A DNA stretch of 64,000 nucleotides from Persicirhabdus sediminis (GTDB taxonomy: Bacteria > Verrucomicrobiota > Verrucomicrobiia > Verrucomicrobiales > Akkermansiaceae), in assembly GCF_016595495.1 (NCBI RefSeq), contig NZ_JAENIM010000022.1, positions 1 to 64,000 of the forward strand, written 5' to 3'. The notes beneath the pieces are model-generated. The model ran no database searches. It saw nothing but the letters and a program-made list of their open reading frames with translations, and had not been told where the DNA came from. The position numbers were made by a program, and so were the translations under genes. Position 1 is the stretch's first letter. Each line of letters begins with the position of its first letter. Of this stretch, positions 47,101 to 55,532 are shown piece by piece.

Positions 47101-47581
47101 GCTGCTCCAACTGACCAGTGAGTTCAGCTAGTAAAGCGGAAGAATCTGCTAACACAGCACTTCCAGCTGGCTGCCAACTATCTTCTGAGAGATCTATAGA
47201 ACGATACAGTTGGTATTTTTTTCCGCGCTGAGCATCACCACTAAGACTCACTTTACCTCCTTGTTTGACCAAGTTATTTAATCGTGGCTTAGATAGAGGA
47301 TCACGCGGATCCGTCCCAGCTATCCCCTCTTCATAGTTAGAAAAACCATCGCCATCCTCATCAGCATTCCGGCTAAGTTCGTCAGCTACTAAATCAACAG
47401 CATCATAACGCATTTCCCAAACGTCAGAAACACCATTATCGTTGCCATCTATTTGGCCCTTCGCTGCCGGCACTGAAGCTACGACGAGGCTATAGAAAAT
47501 GCCCAGTCGCAAAACATTCATCCTGCTAGAAATGACGCCACGTGTCTGACCATCTCCCGATTTTTTCGTACCAAAGTTCAT
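44153..47581 (-). CDS. DUF1800 secreted protein with calcium-binding repeats and CHRD domain, copy B
   Basis: The 1142-residue protein has a signal peptide (near SVPAAKG, perhaps from the internal ATG at 47521), then a thrombospondin-type-3-like DGNDNGVSDVWE and DEDGDGFSNYEEGIAGTDP. A CHRD-type domain lies at about 350-445 (TAAHMHLRNPVSGPHIESLP, then INVHSAMYPAGEIRGDF). The DUF1800 region from about 470 has LTQASFGATPDTIKSL, NYARELMQLFSIGLIELH, ARVFTGWSYS, APFMARRLIQRFVTSNPSAG and APSVFNWFLPSYSPVG. An EF-hand DKNNDGKVSPLDN sits inside the C-terminal part. DUF1800 and DUF1501 are usually neighbours and presumed partners, but no activity is known. Confidence 0.9.
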   Translation of the reverse strand: MNFGTKKSGDGQTRGVISSRMNVLRLGIFYSLVVASVPAAKGQIDGNDNGVSDVWEMRYDAVDLVADELSRNADEDGDGFSNYEEGIAGTDPRDPLSKPRLNNLVKQGGKVSLSGDAQRGKKYQLYRSIDLSEDSWQPAGSAVLADSSALLAELTGQLEQQFFYRFEVLDHDGDNDGLSDWDELHLEGFDRGAADSFSADSLASDMEVWSALAANNIEVFVDSARAYEKEQQPAEIRLVRSGDTNYAQRVYLRVKPSDDSEKGAAQADDYKLVSQGQELINYVVIPAGSDSVLIEVHANLDQQAEVPEKLTIQAAGQLAELEICDATNTFENQKLFIAYLRPEDNAVTTASGLATILLEGDNSVGSVQLSFHGLTSLQTAAHMHLRNPVSGPHIESLPLGQVSGHSWAVEAAQFITTDQGMLDALYQGQIYINVHSAMYPAGEIRGDFSQQDAGTELIIPDSPPEITVLEGDELNRDIVRFLTQASFGATPDTIKSLRKRINNEHGGDRMAGYEAWIDDQLGMAMPSMEKFMRAMDQHQISHFRNDSDKGYFNEGYNPGVTNRETAWWLLALHAKDQLRQRMTFALSEVYVTSRVDPVIQDRAYGHTNYYDMLMSNAFGDFRTLLEDVSTHPIMGQYLSSLGNQKAVTNELGEVIISPDENYARELMQLFSIGLIELHLDGSIKLGGDGLPIATYEQEDIVELARVFTGWSYSIINEPKSSLTEVENDNFSYSSGKQYYESQWMHRMKNFAEYHDDGAKALFVREGIAQLEIPAGGDGESDLEAVMNYLASHDNVAPFMARRLIQRFVTSNPSAGYIYRVASKWQETDGNLGEVVKAILLDYEARSVSLVDNVGYGKKKEPLIHVSAVIRALDGKSEIPLDILGDEERMGEYAWGNYALKRYDSDATIVRFLSSNTPLGQRPLAAPSVFNWFLPSYSPVGILASSGAVAPEFQIANEVSVINHINFLEDLLRNDNGVGLVSLPYLEDEPYLLSKYADHLVVDRSATSGMGKVYMNVMDKNNDGKVSPLDNTFNNREKIVQACEELVDYLDLLLCAGELKRRHAEGYVRELGTDDLRTNVRLDNPRDVIIHAVAMTYYYYDDDEASDSLTEEEADARQALIFNDRLEVAAYLISSCPYSMIQK

Positions 47582-47707
47582 TGTATGATTGATTCATTCT
47601 GGGAGATTTTCCTAAACGTATCAAACAATCGGCCGTACCACAACGGCTTAAAATCACTTTAGATGAACATCATTTCACACACTTGTCACATAAATCGATG
47701 AGGTGGA

Positions 47708-49300
47708 TTAGAGGAATTTCAGATTCATTTCATTCACCGTAAATGGGTCGTCAAATCTATACAGATAAGGAAAGGCTGTTTCCATTTCGGTCGATTCTAC
47801 ACCAAACCATGACGCAATTACTGCCGAATATTGGTCTACTGAGACGTCAGGAATGAGTAATCCTCGTGAGGAATGGCTATCTATCGACCCCTCTTGATCT
47901 CCTAATTTCAGCGATGGAAAATGGCCATAGAGGTCACCGCCATTCACCGCCCCGCCCATCACGATGCAGTGACCAGCCCAGGCATGATCAGTCCCAGATG
48001 AGGCATTAGGGTTCAAGGTGCGGCTGAAATCAGAGGACGTGAATGTAGTCACACTATCAAAACAATCTACAGCAGGGTCCTTCAAAGTATCGCGCAGTGC
48101 CGCTATCGAGCTAGAGAGTTCAGCCATCACATTGCCATGGTTCTCTAGCAATCCACTATGGTTATCGTAACCTCCAACACGGCAAAAGAATATCTGCCTC
48201 GCATTACCAATCTGCTGGCGACCGGCAATTAACTTCGCCACCATCTTTAATTGTCTACCCAATGAAGAATTGGCATTGGCAAACTTTTCATCAAAATCAA
48301 CGCCTGTGGCAGAAGCGGCTATTAAAGCTGCTTCTACAGAAGCTTGGTAATTTCTGCTAGAACGTACGCGTTTATAATACTCTTCATCCATGAGGTTTGC
48401 TTGCACGTTATTCATTACCCCTTCAAAAGCAGCTAGACGCCGACCCGTATCTGTCTGTAGATAACCCGACGATGCATCCACACCATTCGCATACGCATTA
48501 CTATATGGACTGGCTGATGATCCATAACCTGAATACGGCTCCGCCCCGTTAGTAGACATGACATACTGGCTCAAGTTAGAATTACCGCCAGCAATCTCAA
48601 ACGAGTTGATCCCAGCCATAGAAACTAACATCGACACCTTATCGCTACTGCCAGACGAATGAAGCAAGTCAGCGATTCGTCCCCCCCAGCCAGTTTGCAT
48701 AGCCTCATCGGCGATAGATGTCTGCCATTGTTTCTGCTGGTTAGAGTGAGAAAATAGCTGCTTAGGACGAGCTACTTCTTTTTGAATGTAGGCGTCACGA
48801 CTAATAATTGGCTCAACGAGTGATCCGACATTACAAACAAAGGCTAGATCTCCATCGTTGAACATTTCAGCAAGTTCAGGGGCTCTAGGATTCACCCCCA
48901 TTGCTGGAACTTGCCCAGCATAGTGTTTATCAAATGCTTTAGTTTGCTGACTTCCTCCCTCACCATTCGGTAAACTAAGAATCGTGCCTTCTAGCGGAAA
49001 ACCTTCATCTCCTAACTTTGGCTGCGCCACATCTCGCCGGGCAGCCTCATAGTCAGCTCTAACTTCATCAGTAGCTGGGTCGCCAATAGGGAAAATCATA
49101 TTAGCGGAGTCGTTACCTCCAGCTAGAAATATGCAGATCAAAGCTTTATAATCAGAAGTAGATACATCTGTACTAGCTACAGCTGAGCCCAGTAATTTAA
49201 GCTGGGTGATTGAATTTACTAAGGCACTAATACCTAAGCTGGCACACGCGCTCTGGCGAATAAACGCACGGCGAGATAGCCCACGATTGGGGGTATTCAT
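47708..49300 (-). CDS. DUF1501 protein, Tat-exported, copy A
   Basis: The 530-residue protein has a Tat motif (SRRAFIRQSACASLGISALV) and the same blocks as copy B: KALICIFLAGGNDSANMIFP, EMFNDGDLAFVCNVGSLVEP, FSHSNQQKQWQTSIADEAMQ and GTDHAWAGHCIVMGGAVNGG. It follows DUF1800 copy A by 30 bp. The 126-bp spacer to copy B downstream may contain a second promoter. Confidence 0.92.
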   Translation of the reverse strand: MNTPNRGLSRRAFIRQSACASLGISALVNSITQLKLLGSAVASTDVSTSDYKALICIFLAGGNDSANMIFPIGDPATDEVRADYEAARRDVAQPKLGDEGFPLEGTILSLPNGEGGSQQTKAFDKHYAGQVPAMGVNPRAPELAEMFNDGDLAFVCNVGSLVEPIISRDAYIQKEVARPKQLFSHSNQQKQWQTSIADEAMQTGWGGRIADLLHSSGSSDKVSMLVSMAGINSFEIAGGNSNLSQYVMSTNGAEPYSGYGSSASPYSNAYANGVDASSGYLQTDTGRRLAAFEGVMNNVQANLMDEEYYKRVRSSRNYQASVEAALIAASATGVDFDEKFANANSSLGRQLKMVAKLIAGRQQIGNARQIFFCRVGGYDNHSGLLENHGNVMAELSSSIAALRDTLKDPAVDCFDSVTTFTSSDFSRTLNPNASSGTDHAWAGHCIVMGGAVNGGDLYGHFPSLKLGDQEGSIDSHSSRGLLIPDVSVDQYSAVIASWFGVESTEMETAFPYLYRFDDPFTVNEMNLKFL

Positions 49301-49330
49301 TAATTTCAGGGGGTTGTTTATTGAATCGTG

Positions 49331-52300
49331 TTAGTGCTGATTCATGCTGTATGAGCTGGTGGAGATCAGATAGACAGCGGTGATAATTCGCTGTTTGATG
49401 ATCTCATGTTGAATCGCTGCAGCGGTTTCGTCTGTCACCGATCCTGTTGCCATGGTTCCATCTTCATGATGTTTGACCATAGCTACGGTATGAATAAATA
49501 AATCTCGGGCATTGTCCTGCCTTAAAACTGGAAATTCTGGCCCCACTGACAGCTCAGCTTGATAACCGACACCAAACCGACGCTTCATCCAGCCTGCACA
49601 TAAATACAAATCGATTTCATCTACTAAGGCTTCACTGGCAGCAACTATCGCAGCCCTGTTATTGAAAGTTGTATCCAATGGGCTAACCATATTATCACCG
49701 TTAGTATCCATCATTGAGAGGTAAACTTGCGCTAAATGGGCTTCCACCGAGAAGTCGACACGCAAATGATCGGCATGCACGCTATACGAATATGGAGGGT
49801 ATTCAAAGTAGCTGAGCCGGTGGCCACTAATCCCCAGATAATAATTAAGTAATGTGTTAATATAATTTACATTTTTAACCACCTGCGTCTCATCTATCAG
49901 CTGAAATTCAGGAGCCACCGCTCCAGCTAGACTCAACTCACCAACAGGCGAATGGTCAGGGGAAAACCAGTTAAACACCGATGGGGCTGCTAGAGGATTC
50001 TGTAGGAGGTGAGCACCTGTATACCATAGCCGTGGAGCTGTCGCCGCAGCATCATAGCTAGCTAGCTGCTCCGCGCTGAGAGCTTTCTCACCCAAGCGAT
50101 CTTGATCTGCGTAGACTGACATCGGGATTTCGCCTTTGGCTTCAAGCATGCGTGCCAAACCAGCAAAGTGAATCATGGGTTCCTTTTTTTTGCCCTGTAT
50201 CGCTACGCTATCGAAGTCCAGCGTTCTCGCCTCATAATCTAGCAAAATGGCCTTTAGAACTTCTCCTAGGTCGCCATTATGAGCTAACCAAACCGAAGCG
50301 ACACGATGCACATAGGCTTCAGATGGGTTAGAAGTGACCAATCGTTGAATTAAGCGGCGAGTAATGAATGGCGCTGTATTCTGATGATTTGATAGATAAG
50401 CAATTACTTGGTCTAGCTCTTCTTCACCCGTCAAACCTGCTGGTAATTGCAGATCGTAAATTTTCTCTCCGCTGAACGCATCAACGCCAATCTCAAACAA
50501 TTTTTTTGCTCCATCATCGTGGTAACTCTCGAACTGTTTCATTGGATGCACCCACTGCGCTTCGTAGTATTGATAACCATTCCATAGCCAAAAATTCTCA
50601 TTCGAGGCCACTTCTGGAGCCCCAGAGCTATTGTAAGCCGAAAACGACCAGCCAGTAAAAACCCTCGCCAATTCTCTAATGTCACTCTGTTCATAGCTTG
50701 GACTTGGCAAACCGTCATCCGCTAGAACAACCATCCCGTTTGGATGTAATTGATAGAGGCCAATGCTAAATAACTGCAGAATTTCACGTGCATAGTTCTC
50801 GTCAGGAGATCGTAATACCTCCCCATTTTCAGCTAACTCAGCCTTTCGATTTTTTAATGACGATAGATAGATGCCCATCATCGGGTGGATAGAGATTTTC
50901 TTCAATAAGTCATCATATGAGGAGAAAGCATTTTCAGCTAACATATCGTAATAATGACAATGACCATAGGCTCTAGAATTTACATAAACATTACCGCTCC
51001 GGCTAACTACAATAATCTCCTCTAAGGCGGCAGCCATGCGTTGTCGTAGTTGATCACGAGCCGACAGCGCTTGGATCCACCAGCCAATTTCACGATTATA
51101 AATATTGGGTTGATAAGTTGCATTATAATACGGCTGGTCGACATCATTGCGATAATGTGAAATCTGATGTTCATTTGCGGCCGTTAGGAATGCTAGTAAT
51201 GACGATTGAGGCAATGCCATCTGTTCATCAATCCAATCAGAGTAGGCGGCAATACGATCACCATTATATTCAGCGGATAGAACCTTCTCTCTCAGCTCCG
51301 CCAGCGACTGCGGTGTCGGTCCAAATGTCGCCTGTGTGAGAAACCTAGCGATTTCAAAATCTAGCATCTCTCCGCTAAGCTCAGCGACTACTGGTTCCGG
51401 CGGTGGCGGAGGCATTTCTAGCGCGCCACTAGCTAGCTGGAAATCACCACGTATTTCTCCAGCTGGAAAATCCACAGAGTGCACGTTGATGTAGATTCGT
51501 CCTTCACGCAGAGCATCCAAAACCATCTGGTCATTGATAAGAAAATGCGCTGCTCTAATTGGCCACGGGTGCGCCTGCAATTTCCCCAAGGGAAGCTGTA
51601 GAACTGGCGGACCACTCACAGGATTAGCCACATGCAAATGCGCGGTAGTCTGAGCCGAACCCAGCCCGCTGAAATTTAAATAAACTTTAGCTGAATCATT
51701 GTCGCCCTGAACTAATATGGAAGCCACGCCACTAGCTCCGCTGAGCGCTCCATTTTCAGGCCTCAAGCGAGCCAGATACAAACTAGAGTTATCGGTATCA
51801 ATCGTAGCGTCACAGATGCGTAGCTGGCATGATGAATCCAGCACCTCCAGCTGGAGAAATTCTGGTACCTCCACTAGCTGGTCAGGTAGCGCCTCCAGCT
51901 GAAGTCTAATTTCACTTTCTCCAGCGGCAAAAACCAATACCTCACCAAGCTCTTGCCCGCCTCTGAGTAGGCGATAATCCAGCTCGCTCACCGCACTCTT
52001 TGTGACATCTGCTAGGCCTCCACGTTTGAGATAATATTTCTGAGCGTAATTAATCGCCCCCGACCTTCTGAAAATAAGCTCCCCATCAATTTGCTCTTTT
52101 TCTACTGCTAACTGCTGCTCCACATGCCAAGAGATTTCATTAGCCGCCAGCATAGTCGCAAGCTGATAGTCGTTCTCTACTAGGTCAAATTCCTCACTGT
52201 AGGTATCTCGCTTCAGGTAGTTTACATTCTCCATTTCTATCTCTTCCCAGTCGCTCAGACCATCAGTATCTGAATCCAGATCCGTCACCACGATTTGATA

Positions 52301-52783
52301 GAATTGTTTCTCATCATCGCTAAGCAGCGCTAATTCTAGCAGTCCGTCATAGCCAGAAATCGGCGCTGACAGAGTGTGCATCATCCCTCCTAATGAATCA
52401 TTATACACCAGCTGATAGGCCTTACCTTCTTGCGTCTCACATCGCAGCCAAATCATCAAATGATCATCACTCCAGCGCTCCGAGCTGAGCTTAAGTTTAT
52501 GCCCAGAATCACTATCAAATGGATTGGTACCAGCTATCGATTCTTCATAATTACTCAGCCCGTCACCATCAGCATCCCTCGCTTTTGCCTCACTATCAGC
52601 TACTAACTCCGTTGCATGATATTTGTGCTCCCATACGTCGCTGACGCCATTGCCATTGAGGTCTAAGATGGCTTCTAGCCTTCCAGCTGAAACTACCAAA
52701 CCGACAACCACAATCCACCATTTTCCCATCGAGACAGAAAAGTGGGGGACATGATCTACATTCTTGTAAATCCATGACTTCAT
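49331..52783 (-). CDS. DUF1800 secreted protein with calcium-binding repeats and CHRD domain, copy A
   Basis: The 1150-residue protein has the same domain order as copy B: a signal segment (perhaps from the ATG at 52729), LDLNGNGVSDVWEHKYH, DADGDGLSNYEESIAGTNP, a CHRD-type region (TTAHLHVANPVSGPPVLQLP, then INVHSVDFPAGEIRGDF), and DUF1800 (LTQATFGPTPQSLAEL, NYAREILQLFSIGLYQLHPN, APFITRRLIQRLVTSNPSEA, APSVFNWFSPDHSPVG) with EF-hand MDTNGDNMVSPLD. It is the first gene of the block, divergent from sppA across about 180 bp. Copies A and B are paralogues by tandem duplication with considerable divergence. Confidence 0.9.
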   Translation of the reverse strand: MKSWIYKNVDHVPHFSVSMGKWWIVVVGLVVSAGRLEAILDLNGNGVSDVWEHKYHATELVADSEAKARDADGDGLSNYEESIAGTNPFDSDSGHKLKLSSERWSDDHLMIWLRCETQEGKAYQLVYNDSLGGMMHTLSAPISGYDGLLELALLSDDEKQFYQIVVTDLDSDTDGLSDWEEIEMENVNYLKRDTYSEEFDLVENDYQLATMLAANEISWHVEQQLAVEKEQIDGELIFRRSGAINYAQKYYLKRGGLADVTKSAVSELDYRLLRGGQELGEVLVFAAGESEIRLQLEALPDQLVEVPEFLQLEVLDSSCQLRICDATIDTDNSSLYLARLRPENGALSGASGVASILVQGDNDSAKVYLNFSGLGSAQTTAHLHVANPVSGPPVLQLPLGKLQAHPWPIRAAHFLINDQMVLDALREGRIYINVHSVDFPAGEIRGDFQLASGALEMPPPPPEPVVAELSGEMLDFEIARFLTQATFGPTPQSLAELREKVLSAEYNGDRIAAYSDWIDEQMALPQSSLLAFLTAANEHQISHYRNDVDQPYYNATYQPNIYNREIGWWIQALSARDQLRQRMAAALEEIIVVSRSGNVYVNSRAYGHCHYYDMLAENAFSSYDDLLKKISIHPMMGIYLSSLKNRKAELAENGEVLRSPDENYAREILQLFSIGLYQLHPNGMVVLADDGLPSPSYEQSDIRELARVFTGWSFSAYNSSGAPEVASNENFWLWNGYQYYEAQWVHPMKQFESYHDDGAKKLFEIGVDAFSGEKIYDLQLPAGLTGEEELDQVIAYLSNHQNTAPFITRRLIQRLVTSNPSEAYVHRVASVWLAHNGDLGEVLKAILLDYEARTLDFDSVAIQGKKKEPMIHFAGLARMLEAKGEIPMSVYADQDRLGEKALSAEQLASYDAAATAPRLWYTGAHLLQNPLAAPSVFNWFSPDHSPVGELSLAGAVAPEFQLIDETQVVKNVNYINTLLNYYLGISGHRLSYFEYPPYSYSVHADHLRVDFSVEAHLAQVYLSMMDTNGDNMVSPLDTTFNNRAAIVAASEALVDEIDLYLCAGWMKRRFGVGYQAELSVGPEFPVLRQDNARDLFIHTVAMVKHHEDGTMATGSVTDETAAAIQHEIIKQRIITAVYLISTSSYSMNQH

Positions 52784-52964
52784 CCTACCGCGAAAAACAA
52801 GCTAACTTACTCACAATAATAAAGTTATCAACTTTCAGACCCAAGATTTATGAAAAAACAAATTCTCATTCACGCACATTCTAACCCAACAAACTATTCA
52901 GCCAGATTGATAGTTTATCTCGTTCTCTAGCTGTGGTATGTATTCCTCATACCCAGCGCGCCAT

Positions 52965-54752
52965 ATGAAATCGATAAAGCTGTTATCCATCTTACTCCTC
53001 TGCCTTTCCCTGAGCTCCGGCCTATTTGCCGCTAAGAGCAAAAAATCTGATACCAATATCGTCGCCGTCTACGATATTGAGGGACTTATCAGCGAAAGTG
53101 GGCTGAACCAGGGTGGCCTCTTTGGCCCCCCCGAGCGCCCTCTTACTCATTACGATATCGCCCAGAGCTTGACCAAAGCAGCTGATGACGAAAAAGTCGT
53201 AGCTGTGGTGATCGACTTTGGCGGAGCTGGTCTCAAACTTGCGCAAATTCAGGAAATCGCCCGCTGTTTGCAAAACCTACGCGCTGCAGAAAAAGACGTC
53301 TGGGTCTATACCGAGCAGCTAAGCAATGGCATGGCGCTGCTTGGCGCGCCAGCTAACCATTTCACCCTCATGCCTGAGGCAAATGTCACCTTCACCGGCC
53401 TTCATTCAGAGTCCCTCTACTTCAAGGGCATGTTGGATAAAATGGGCATGCAAGTCGACGTCATCCACATTGGTGATTTCAAAAGCGCAGGTGAATCACT
53501 CTATCGTACCGAGCCTAGCGAGTATTCCTTACAGCAAAATACCGCCATGCTCGACTCGCTCTACCAGCAGCTCATTCAGCAAGTCGCCGGTCACCGCCAG
53601 CTCACCACTGAGCAGGTGGAAAATTTCATCAACCACAACAATCCAAGTGCCCAGCTGGCTAAAGAGCTCGGCCTAGTCGACCAGCTGATGTACCGCACGA
53701 GCTTCAACAAAGCGGTCAAAGAAACCTACGGAGAAGACGCTGACTACAACCAAACCTACCAGCTACCAGACATCTACGGACCTGAAATCAAAAGCTTCAT
53801 GGATGTGGTCAAGCTGATGTTCCAGTCAGACAAAAACAAAAAATCCAAAGACGGCTACATTGGCGTCGTCGCCCTAGAAGGAGCCATTAGCGACAAATCC
53901 ATCGCTCCTGTACGCCGCGAAATCATCAAACTCAGCCAAGACGAAAACTGCAAAGCACTCGTCCTGCGAGTCGACTCACCTGGCGGCTCAGCCCTCTCTA
54001 GCGATGTTCTCTGGGAAGCCACCACCGCATTTAAGGCCACCGAGCGTCCATTTGTCGTCTCCATGGGATCCGTCGCCGCCAGCGGTGGATATTACGTCAG
54101 CGCCGCTGCAGATCGCATCTTCGCTGAGCCAGGTACCATCACCGGCTCCATCGGCGTGGTCGGCATGAAATTAGTCCTGCAAGGAAGCATGGACAAACTT
54201 GGCATCACCAGCCACAGCCAGCAGCGCGGAAAAAATGCCGGCATCATGACCAGCTCCAAGCCATTCTCACCAGCTGAAGCCGAGCTCATCCGCCAGTCCA
54301 TGCAGCAGGTCTACTCCACTTTCAAAAAACGCATCACCGACGGTCGCGGCGACCGCCTCCAAGGTGAGCTCGAAAAACTAGCTGGCGGACGAGTCTACAC
54401 TGGCCAGCAAGCACTCGATATTGGCCTCGTCGACCAACTCGGTGGTCTCAACCAAGCCATTGCCTACGCCGCTGAGCAAGCAGGCATTAGCGCCGACTCA
54501 AGCATCCTCACGCCAGCACCTAAGAGCCCGCTGGAAGGCATGTTCAGCTCACAGCGACCAGATAAAGGCGACGAACTCATTGGCATGTCACTAGCGCGTC
54601 AAAATTTCACCGAGTTCGCCCAAGCACACCCAGCACTGCGCATCCTCTCAGCCCCCCATCTCCAACAAGTGGATCAAGCTATCAAACAGCTGGAATCCAT
54701 TAACTCCCACCACATCCAACTCCTATCCCCGACTCTCCATATTCAACCATAA
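52965..54752 (+). CDS. sppA: Signal peptide peptidase SppA (67K type)
   Basis: SppA (595 residues from the ATG at 52965, which gives a normal signal anchor; the frame opens at 52938) degrades cleaved signal peptides and other membrane peptides. The two tandem S49 domains carry the split dyad: the general-base Lys is in HIGDFKSAGE of the N-terminal half and the nucleophile Ser is in SMGSVAASGGYYVSAAADRI of the C-terminal half. GTITGSIGVVG follows. Gene is intact and of full length. A small membrane-protein gene follows by 20 bp. Confidence 0.94.
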   Translation: MKSIKLLSILLLCLSLSSGLFAAKSKKSDTNIVAVYDIEGLISESGLNQGGLFGPPERPLTHYDIAQSLTKAADDEKVVAVVIDFGGAGLKLAQIQEIARCLQNLRAAEKDVWVYTEQLSNGMALLGAPANHFTLMPEANVTFTGLHSESLYFKGMLDKMGMQVDVIHIGDFKSAGESLYRTEPSEYSLQQNTAMLDSLYQQLIQQVAGHRQLTTEQVENFINHNNPSAQLAKELGLVDQLMYRTSFNKAVKETYGEDADYNQTYQLPDIYGPEIKSFMDVVKLMFQSDKNKKSKDGYIGVVALEGAISDKSIAPVRREIIKLSQDENCKALVLRVDSPGGSALSSDVLWEATTAFKATERPFVVSMGSVAASGGYYVSAAADRIFAEPGTITGSIGVVGMKLVLQGSMDKLGITSHSQQRGKNAGIMTSSKPFSPAEAELIRQSMQQVYSTFKKRITDGRGDRLQGELEKLAGGRVYTGQQALDIGLVDQLGGLNQAIAYAAEQAGISADSSILTPAPKSPLEGMFSSQRPDKGDELIGMSLARQNFTEFAQAHPALRILSAPHLQQVDQAIKQLESINSHHIQLLSPTLHIQP

Positions 54753-54772
54753 TAATAACTTAACTACACCCA

Positions 54773-55381
54773 ATGTCAGACCGCCCATCTCGCTCAGGCT
54801 GCCTTCCTCTCATCTTTTCCATCGTCTTAGTTATCGGCTCAGTGGCGGCGTTTTTCTACGCCATCGCCACCATGCTCAACCACGCCACTGAAGGAGGCAA
54901 AAACTACACCAGCATGGCCGCTCCTGGTGAGCAACACATCCAAATCCATGACACCACCCTGATCTGCGTCTGGCACGACTACCAAACCAATTTCAACGGC
55001 AGGAACATCGATACCCAGCCAGAAATCGAAGGCAAATTCGACTTCACGCTGCGCCGCATCGATGACCTTAGCTACGTTGAATTCATGCCGCTAGGTGGGC
55101 AAGTTGTGCACAAAAATGGCGTCAGCCGCTACTCACTCGGGCTGTTCTCGGTCTCCGAGCCAGGTGAATACCTCTTCGAAGCCGACGCCATGAACCGTGA
55201 ACAACGCATCATTTCCACCAGCACCATAGACCTACTCCAGCTACTTAGTTCAGCGGCATTCGGTTTCACCGCCAGCATCGCCTGCTTTATCTTCGCTTGC
55301 ATCAGCTTCTTGTGGGGCATCTTCAAGCTGCTCACCCGCCCTAGCCCGTACCAGCAAAACCAATCGCAGCACCCCAGCTAA
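54773..55381 (+). CDS. Two-helix membrane protein, unknown
   Basis: The 202-residue protein has an N-terminal helix (PLIFSIVLVIGSVAAFFYAI), an extracytoplasmic beta-type domain of about 120 residues (FDFTLRRIDDLSYVEFMPLG, then SEPGEYLFEADAMNREQ) and a C-terminal helix (TASIACFIFACISFLWGIFK). I know no family. It starts 20 bp after sppA and is almost certainly cotranscribed with it, so it may assist SppA or the membrane. Confidence 0.72.
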   Translation: MSDRPSRSGCLPLIFSIVLVIGSVAAFFYAIATMLNHATEGGKNYTSMAAPGEQHIQIHDTTLICVWHDYQTNFNGRNIDTQPEIEGKFDFTLRRIDDLSYVEFMPLGGQVVHKNGVSRYSLGLFSVSEPGEYLFEADAMNREQRIISTSTIDLLQLLSSAAFGFTASIACFIFACISFLWGIFKLLTRPSPYQQNQSQHPS

Positions 55382-55532
55382 ATCACTGCTGAATACAGCT
55401 AACCAATAACACGCATCCAGAGCTAGCTAGGGACTCCACAATTTCTCCCATCACGGCTAGCTCTCCAGCTAGCTAGTCTGCACCTCCATTTCTCCCAAGT
55501 AATAGCAGGGAGAAAATTTCAAGCTAAACACG
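55382..55532. repeat. Spacer with clustered GCTAGCTAG words
   Basis: In 151 bp of non-coding DNA between two convergent genes there are several AGCT-centred words: AGAGCTAGCTAGGG near 55420, GGCTAGCTCTCCAGCTAGCT near 55457 and CTAGTC beyond. No T-run follows any of them, so these are not ordinary terminators. Confidence 0.55.
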
